A stretch of 11,504 nucleotides of DNA, taken from assembly GCA_016714685.1 (NCBI GenBank), contig JADKCH010000034.1:1-11504 (forward strand), given 5' to 3'. The stretch is from Candidatus Geothrix odensensis (lineage in GTDB: Bacteria > Acidobacteriota > Holophagae > Holophagales > Holophagaceae). The position numbers were made by a program, and so were the translations under genes. Each line of letters opens with the position of its first letter. Position 1 is the first letter of the stretch. Below, piece by piece: positions 7,283 through 11,504 of this stretch. The notes under the pieces were generated by a model, which made no database searches, was not told the origin of the DNA, and saw only the letters and a list, made by a program, of their open reading frames with translations.

Positions 7283-7305
7283 TGGGTATTCCGACGGAAT
7301 CCCCA
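7283..7305. promoter_or_regulatory. 23-base interrupted dyad in the divergent spacer, candidate operator
   Basis: TGGG, one base, ATTCCG, a single central base, CGGAAT, one base, CCCA: the two halves mirror each other except for one mismatched pair (T7287 and C7301). It lies in the 145-base spacer between the divergent propeller and helicase genes. The only good -10-like hexamer for the minus-strand gene, TATATT (7311-7306), ends directly beside it, so the dyad would cover the transcription start, a usual position for a repressor site. The -35 region is weak. The regulator is unknown. Confidence 0.4.
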
Positions 7306-7373
7306 AATATACGCCTTCGGGAATCTTGAATCCTCTGACTTTTCCTTAATTCCTGAAGAGTCCGACGTGGGGA

Positions 7374-9203
7374 ATGGGCTTGTCCGACCACCTTTCGTTG
7401 ACCCACCACGGCCCGGCCATCTACGCTCAAAGGTTTGGGTCTCCTGCCACCGTGATCGCCCTCCGCCCCGACAATCCCCTGATCGTCCAGAGCGATCGCA
7501 CGCTGCTGCTGGAGGTGGCGCACCCGGCGTTCGAGCAGGTGCGGGATGAGCTGGCCCGCTTCGCGGAGCTGGTGAAGAGCCCCGAGCACATCCATACCTA
7601 TCGCATCACGCCGCTCAGCTTGTGGAACGCCTCCGCCTCGGGCGTGCATTGCACGGACATGATCGAGACCCTGAACACCTGGTCCAAGTATCCGGTGCCG
7701 CAGAACCTGCTGCAGGAGATCGAAGACCACGGCACACGCTACGGCAAGTTGCGCCTGGTGGCCAAGGGCGACCGCCTGGCCCTGGAGATGGACGACCGGG
7801 GCCTGTTCTGGGAGCTGGAGAACCAGAAGTCCCTGCAGGGCCTGCTCGCCGAACCCTACCCGGACGAGAAGGGCATCTTCCTGAACACGGGCATGCGGGG
7901 CGAGGTGAAGCTGCAGCTCATCCGCCTGGGCCACCCGGTGCAAGACATGGCCGGCTACAAGCCGGGCGACCCGCTGCCTTTCGAGCTGTCACCCATCACG
8001 AAACAGAACGGCAAGCCCTTCGGCCTGCGCCCCTACCAGCAGGCGGCGGTGGATGTGTTCCATGCGGGAGGCGGGCCCGATGGTGGCGCGGGCGTGCTGG
8101 TGCTGCCCTGCGGCGCGGGCAAGACCGTCATCGGCATCGGCTGCATGGGCAGCCTGCAGACGCACACGCTGGTGCTCACCACCAACGGCACCGCCGTGAA
8201 GCAGTGGAAGCAGGAGCTGCTGGACAAGACCACGCTGACGGAGGACCAGGTGGGCCTCTACACGGGCGACACCAAGGAGATCAAGCCCGTCACCATCGCC
8301 ACCTACCAGATCCTCACCTACCGCCGCAGCAAGACCGGCCCCTTCGAGCACTTCAAGCTCTTCGAGGCGGCCAACTGGGGCCTGGTGATCTACGACGAGG
8401 TGCACATGCTGCCCGCGCCGGTGTTCCGGGCCGTGGCCGAGCTGCAGGCCAAGCGGCGCCTGGGCCTCACCGCCACGCTGGTGCGCGAGGATGGCAAGGA
8501 GGAGGACGTCTTCAGCCTCATCGGCCCCAAGCGGGTGGACGTGCCCTGGAAGATGCTGGAGAAGGACGGCTTCATCGCCACCGCCCACTGCCTGGAGATC
8601 CGGGTGCCGCTGCCCACGGACGAGCGCATGGAGTACGCCGTGGCCGACCAGCGGCAGCGCTTCCGCATCGCCTCCGAGAACAGCCTGAAGATGGTGGTGA
8701 TGGACGAGCTGCTGGCGGGACATCCCACCGACAACATCCTCATCATCGGCCAGTACCTCGAGCAGCTCCGCATCATCGGCGAGCGGCTGGGCGCCCCGGT
8801 GCTCACGGGGCAGACGCCGGAGAAGGAGCGGGAGTCCCTCTTCCGGCAGTTCCGCGAGGGCAGCCTGCGGGTGCTGATCGTGAGCAAGGTGGCCAACTTC
8901 GCCATCGACCTGCCGGATGCCTCCGTGGCCATCCAGGTGAGTGGCACCTTCGGCTCGCGCCAGGAGGAGGCCCAGCGCCTGGGCCGCATCCTCCGTCCCA
9001 AGGGCGAGCGCAACGTGAGCTACTTCTACTCGCTCATCAGCAGCGAGACTACGGAGCAGGAGTTCGCCCGCAACCGCCAGCTCTTCCTCACGGAACAGGG
9101 CTACCGCTACCTCATCGAGAGCCGCCGCTTCGACGAGCAGCGTCGCCTCAGCGAGCCCACGGTCTGGAAGCAGCTGCGGCTGGAGACCTCGGGCCAGTCC
9201 TGA
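7374..9203 (+). CDS. XPB/ERCC3-type superfamily 2 DNA helicase
   Basis: A 609-residue bacterial XPB homologue, an ATP-dependent 3'-5' DNA translocase; in eukaryotes XPB opens DNA in repair and transcription, while the bacterial role is less defined. The N-terminal 140 or so residues match the XPB N-terminal domain (NPLIVQSDRTLLLEV). GLRPYQQAAV precedes Walker A CGAGKT (about 246-251), motif Ia-like LVLTTN, motif II DEVH (341-344), motif III LTATLVRED including the XPB RED motif (371-373), and motif VI QRLGRILR (about 534-541). The C-terminus (YFYSLISSETTEQEFARNRQLFL) is typical. All motifs are intact. The start is the least certain part: ATG at 7374 has a GGGGA directly against it and no well-spaced Shine-Dalgarno, so CTG at 7353 or GTG at 7452 are alternatives. 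No Bax1-like nuclease gene lies beside it. Confidence 0.95.
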   Translation: MGLSDHLSLTHHGPAIYAQRFGSPATVIALRPDNPLIVQSDRTLLLEVAHPAFEQVRDELARFAELVKSPEHIHTYRITPLSLWNASASGVHCTDMIETLNTWSKYPVPQNLLQEIEDHGTRYGKLRLVAKGDRLALEMDDRGLFWELENQKSLQGLLAEPYPDEKGIFLNTGMRGEVKLQLIRLGHPVQDMAGYKPGDPLPFELSPITKQNGKPFGLRPYQQAAVDVFHAGGGPDGGAGVLVLPCGAGKTVIGIGCMGSLQTHTLVLTTNGTAVKQWKQELLDKTTLTEDQVGLYTGDTKEIKPVTIATYQILTYRRSKTGPFEHFKLFEAANWGLVIYDEVHMLPAPVFRAVAELQAKRRLGLTATLVREDGKEEDVFSLIGPKRVDVPWKMLEKDGFIATAHCLEIRVPLPTDERMEYAVADQRQRFRIASENSLKMVVMDELLAGHPTDNILIIGQYLEQLRIIGERLGAPVLTGQTPEKERESLFRQFREGSLRVLIVSKVANFAIDLPDASVAIQVSGTFGSRQEEAQRLGRILRPKGERNVSYFYSLISSETTEQEFARNRQLFLTEQGYRYLIESRRFDEQRRLSEPTVWKQLRLETSGQS

Positions 9204-9205
9204 CG

Positions 9206-11305
9206 TTAGAACCCTGCCCGCAGGCTGAACTGCCAGACCCGGGGCTGCTGGAAGTTCCCGGGGGTGAAGGCCCCGCCCACATTGTTCACCCAGGTCATGG
9301 GCTGGCGGTTGGTGGCGTTGAAGACATCCACCGCGGCGCGGAGGTCCAAACCCCGGAGGCGGGTCCGCCAGGCCAGGCCCAGGTCCAGGCTCATGGCATG
9401 GGGCAGTTCCCGATCGCCTCGGGTGGCGCCGGGACCCAGCACGTTGTCGCCGGAGGCTCGGACGAGGCTGCTGTAGCGAAGGCCAGACCGCCAGAGGAAG
9501 GCGACGGACGACTCGAGATTCCAGGGCAGCGCCAAACTCCCGAAGGCCTTCCAGGCGTGCTTGACCTCTTCGTTGAGGCTCCCATCGTAGGCGGGCTGCC
9601 GGTAGTCCTGGCGGAGGCTGGGAATGGAGGCGAAGCCCGTGTTCCGGCCCGTCGAGGTGTTCACATTGCCCACTTCCGAGTTGCCGTTGAGGTCCCCCTG
9701 GCTGTAGCTCAGCTGGAGGTGGTGGCCGCTTTCGAAGGTTCCACGGGCCGTCAGGTCGAAGCCGCGGTAATCCCGCTTCAGGCCCGGCAGGTTCGCGATG
9801 ACCTTTTTCGTGGAGGAGCTACTGGCCAGCGCATCCAGTTCTGGCAAATACCCGTAGGTGGAGCTGTAGGTGTCGATGAGGTCGCGCACGACCTTGGCGG
9901 TGAGCGTGGCACCCAGGGTCCAGGTTCCAAGCCAGGGCAGGTCCTGGACCCGCTCCACGCCCATCTGGTACAAGTCCGTGCGGGGGGCCCTGAGCGGGCC
10001 CACGGCCACGTTGGCGACACCCTGGAGCCCATTCACCTGCCAGGTCCGCCAGTCGCCGAGCGAGGGGATCCAGACTTGTCGGGTGGTGGCGGGTCCCCCG
10101 GTGGTGGCACCGGCGGCCGTGAGGCTGCCGGCCGTGGGGGGGCTGTAGATGCGCCCGGCGTAGAGGAAGAGCCGGGTCAGTCCGGTCTCGGCGAGATCCC
10201 AGGACAGGCCCAGGCGGGGACTCAGTAGGGTCTCCCGGTACAGGTTCCGGCCGTCCTCGGCGGCGAGCCCGGCCCGGTCGATCCGCAGGCCCAGGCTCGC
10301 GGTCCAGCCGGAGGCGAACCCCCAGTCATCCTGCAGGAAGATCCCCAGGAGCGCCTGCGGAGGAGCTGCCATGCGAGCGCCATCCGCGGTCGCTGGTAGG
10401 TAGCTGGCCTGGCCTCCCACCAGCTGTCCGGTGACGGGGCCGAGCGTGGCCAGGCTGTCCGCGGCCGAGTAGCCGAAGCTGTTGCCGTGGAGGGACTGCA
10501 GCCCAGCCTGGATGGCGGCGAGGTCGCCTGGGGCTGGCCCGGCGCCGCCTTCTGCCCGGTCCAGGTAGGAAAGCCCGAAGGACGGGCGCTGGAAGACCTT
10601 GGTGTACTCGGACCAGAGCCCCTGGAAGCCGCCCTTGAGCTGATGCGAACCCGCGAAGAAGCTGAATTCGCTGCGGAGCGTGAGGTTCTTGATCCGGTCG
10701 AGGCGGTCTTCGCCATAGGCCCCGAAGGATTCGCCGCCGGGCGCATCCAGCTGGCCGCGGAAGGGACCGGCGGCTGGGGTGGCCGGAGTCCAGTGGAAGG
10801 CCGTGCGATGCAGCCCAAGGGTGTTCTCCCAGGTGAGCCGGGGGCCGAGTGCCCCGACGTGCTTCAGGAGGTAGCTCTCGCCGCCCCGGGTGCGATTGGG
10901 CTGCTGGAAATCCTTCACGCTGCTGTCACCGGCCGTGTCGAAGTTGGCCTGGTTGACCGGATCCGCGTAAGCCAGCAGGCTCGAAGCGGTGCTCCACGCG
11001 TTGGCCGACCAGGTGAAGCAGAAGCGATAGCTGCGATCCTCCTCCTGGCTGCGCCGGTGTGGCGCCGTGCCTGGGGGCTTCACGTTCTCGAAATCCAGGC
11101 TCAGCAGCTGGCGGTTGAAGGCCCCGAAGAAGAAGAGGGTGTCCTTGACGAGGGGGCCGCCGAGGCTGAAGCCCAGCTCCTGCGCGTCCGTGGGCCGCTC
11201 CTCCGGGGTGGTCGCCTTGCCGGCGTCTGGCCTGGCATTGAGCCCCCGGAAGATCCGGCTGGTGAAGACCGAGCCGTGAAACGCACTGCCTCCGGATTTG
11301 GTCAC
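9206..11305 (-). CDS. Oar-like TonB-dependent outer-membrane receptor (barrel and distal plug)
   Basis: About 699 residues of a TonB-dependent receptor of the Oar/carboxypeptidase-regulatory type, which imports unknown ligands across the outer membrane using TonB-ExbBD energy. Visible signs: the plug hallmark VTKSGGSAFHGSVF, ELGFSLGGPLVKDTLFFFGAF, many alternating beta strands typical of a barrel, VDVFNATNRQPMTWVNNVGG, and a terminal SLRAGF with the C-terminal Phe recognised by the BAM machinery. The GTG at 11305 is not a true start: the frame upstream still reads ASGGAQP, and the earlier plug sequence continues in another frame to the window edge. The stop (TAA, 9206-9208) lies two bases from the helicase stop on the other strand, with no hairpin terminator between them. 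Substrate cannot be deduced; no TonB or periplasmic partner gene is present here. Confidence 0.9.
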   Translation of the reverse strand: MTKSGGSAFHGSVFTSRIFRGLNARPDAGKATTPEERPTDAQELGFSLGGPLVKDTLFFFGAFNRQLLSLDFENVKPPGTAPHRRSQEEDRSYRFCFTWSANAWSTASSLLAYADPVNQANFDTAGDSSVKDFQQPNRTRGGESYLLKHVGALGPRLTWENTLGLHRTAFHWTPATPAAGPFRGQLDAPGGESFGAYGEDRLDRIKNLTLRSEFSFFAGSHQLKGGFQGLWSEYTKVFQRPSFGLSYLDRAEGGAGPAPGDLAAIQAGLQSLHGNSFGYSAADSLATLGPVTGQLVGGQASYLPATADGARMAAPPQALLGIFLQDDWGFASGWTASLGLRIDRAGLAAEDGRNLYRETLLSPRLGLSWDLAETGLTRLFLYAGRIYSPPTAGSLTAAGATTGGPATTRQVWIPSLGDWRTWQVNGLQGVANVAVGPLRAPRTDLYQMGVERVQDLPWLGTWTLGATLTAKVVRDLIDTYSSTYGYLPELDALASSSSTKKVIANLPGLKRDYRGFDLTARGTFESGHHLQLSYSQGDLNGNSEVGNVNTSTGRNTGFASIPSLRQDYRQPAYDGSLNEEVKHAWKAFGSLALPWNLESSVAFLWRSGLRYSSLVRASGDNVLGPGATRGDRELPHAMSLDLGLAWRTRLRGLDLRAAVDVFNATNRQPMTWVNNVGGAFTPGNFQQPRVWQFSLRAGF

Positions 11306-11504
11306 AGGTTGGGCCCCGCCGGAAGCAAGCCTCCGCCTTGGCCCACCGGTGGTGAGGCCTGGCCCTGGAGGATTTCGCTCGGGATGTTCATGCCGAACCG
11401 CCCGTGGGTAAGGCCCGTGGCCATGCCATCCACGATGAAGGCGTTGGCGTCGAGCATGGAACCAAGCACCACCGGTTCCGGTTTCCCGGAGGAGTCACGC
11501 CGGG
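11302..11504 (-). CDS. TonB-dependent receptor, 5' plug fragment running off the window and out of frame with the rest
   Basis: The first full codon is at 11502-11500. The frame reads VVLGSMLDANAFIVDG, MATGLTHGRFGMNIPSEILQ, a standard plug segment of Oar-like receptors, then becomes unlike the family (QASPPVGQGGGLLPAGPNL) and stops at TGA (11302-11304). The expected continuation, ASGG followed by VTKSGG, is present in another frame from 11326. This is therefore the upstream part of the 9206-11305 gene, separated by a net loss of one base somewhere in 11327-11364. The signal peptide and the N-terminal regulatory domain are expected beyond the window. It may be a pseudogene or a sequence error. 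Confidence 0.75.
   Translation of the reverse strand, partial: RRDSSGKPEPVVLGSMLDANAFIVDGMATGLTHGRFGMNIPSEILQGQASPPVGQGGGLLPAGPNL

Noticed and set aside
7155..7943. A 262-codon minus-strand frame over the helicase start
   Set aside because: It is the antisense of the helicase N-terminal coding region and covers the divergent promoter spacer; no family features are seen.
7622..10228. An 868-codon plus-strand open frame across the helicase and the receptor
   Set aside because: It overlaps two genes with clear family motifs in other frames, is rich in Arg, Ala, Gly and Pro as expected of GC-rich shadow frames, and has no recognisable domain.
1..11504. CRISPR arrays, insertion sequences, prophage or attachment sites
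   Set aside because: No regularly spaced repeats, transposase or integrase genes, or terminal inverted repeats were seen.

Overview
The window is GC-rich bacterial chromosome. It carries secreted and lipid-anchored multidomain proteins, an Oar-like TonB-dependent receptor with a beta-barrel ending in Phe, and a bacterial XPB helicase. This mix (Asp-box/VPS10-like propeller proteins, TIG and Ig lipoproteins, Oar-type receptors, high GC) suggests a Gram-negative of the Acidobacteriota, perhaps the Geothrix/Holophaga group. That placement is inferred from protein style only; there is no marker gene in the window.

Layout. Bases 1-264 hold no recognisable gene. From 265 to 7228 everything reads on the minus strand, so it is described right to left. 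First comes a 1200-residue exported protein (3626-7228): signal peptide, Asp-box beta-propeller, two Ig-like/cadherin-like modules, P-type (proprotein convertase) domain and a C-terminal dockerin. Eleven bases later starts a 279-residue lipoprotein (2775-3614) with one Ig-like domain and a beta-rich C-terminal domain that I suspect is cohesin-like. The pair ends at a strong terminator (2730-2757). A separate gene follows (2557 to 316): a lipoprotein with two TIG domains, a CARDB-like domain and a metzincin-type metallopeptidase domain. It is broken by what look like four single-base G insertions, and ends at a second terminator with the same stem arms (265-291). Diverging from the propeller gene is a plus-strand XPB/ERCC3-type DNA helicase (7374-9203). 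The 145-base divergent spacer carries a 23-base interrupted dyad that could be an operator. Converging on the helicase, with two bases between stop codons, is the TonB-dependent receptor (9206 to beyond 11504), whose plug region is disturbed by indels around 11327-11364.

How it may work together. The most interesting unit is the two-gene operon. A secreted propeller protein carrying a dockerin with two complete calcium loops is co-transcribed with a lipoprotein whose C-terminal domain could receive it, which would make a minimal one-to-one, non-cellulosomal surface-docking pair. The dockerin is clear from its motif; the cohesin assignment is inference. The broken metzincin and receptor genes are either decaying genes or indel errors in the assembly; the sequence alone cannot settle this, although the excess of homopolymer G insertions favours sequencing error for the metzincin.
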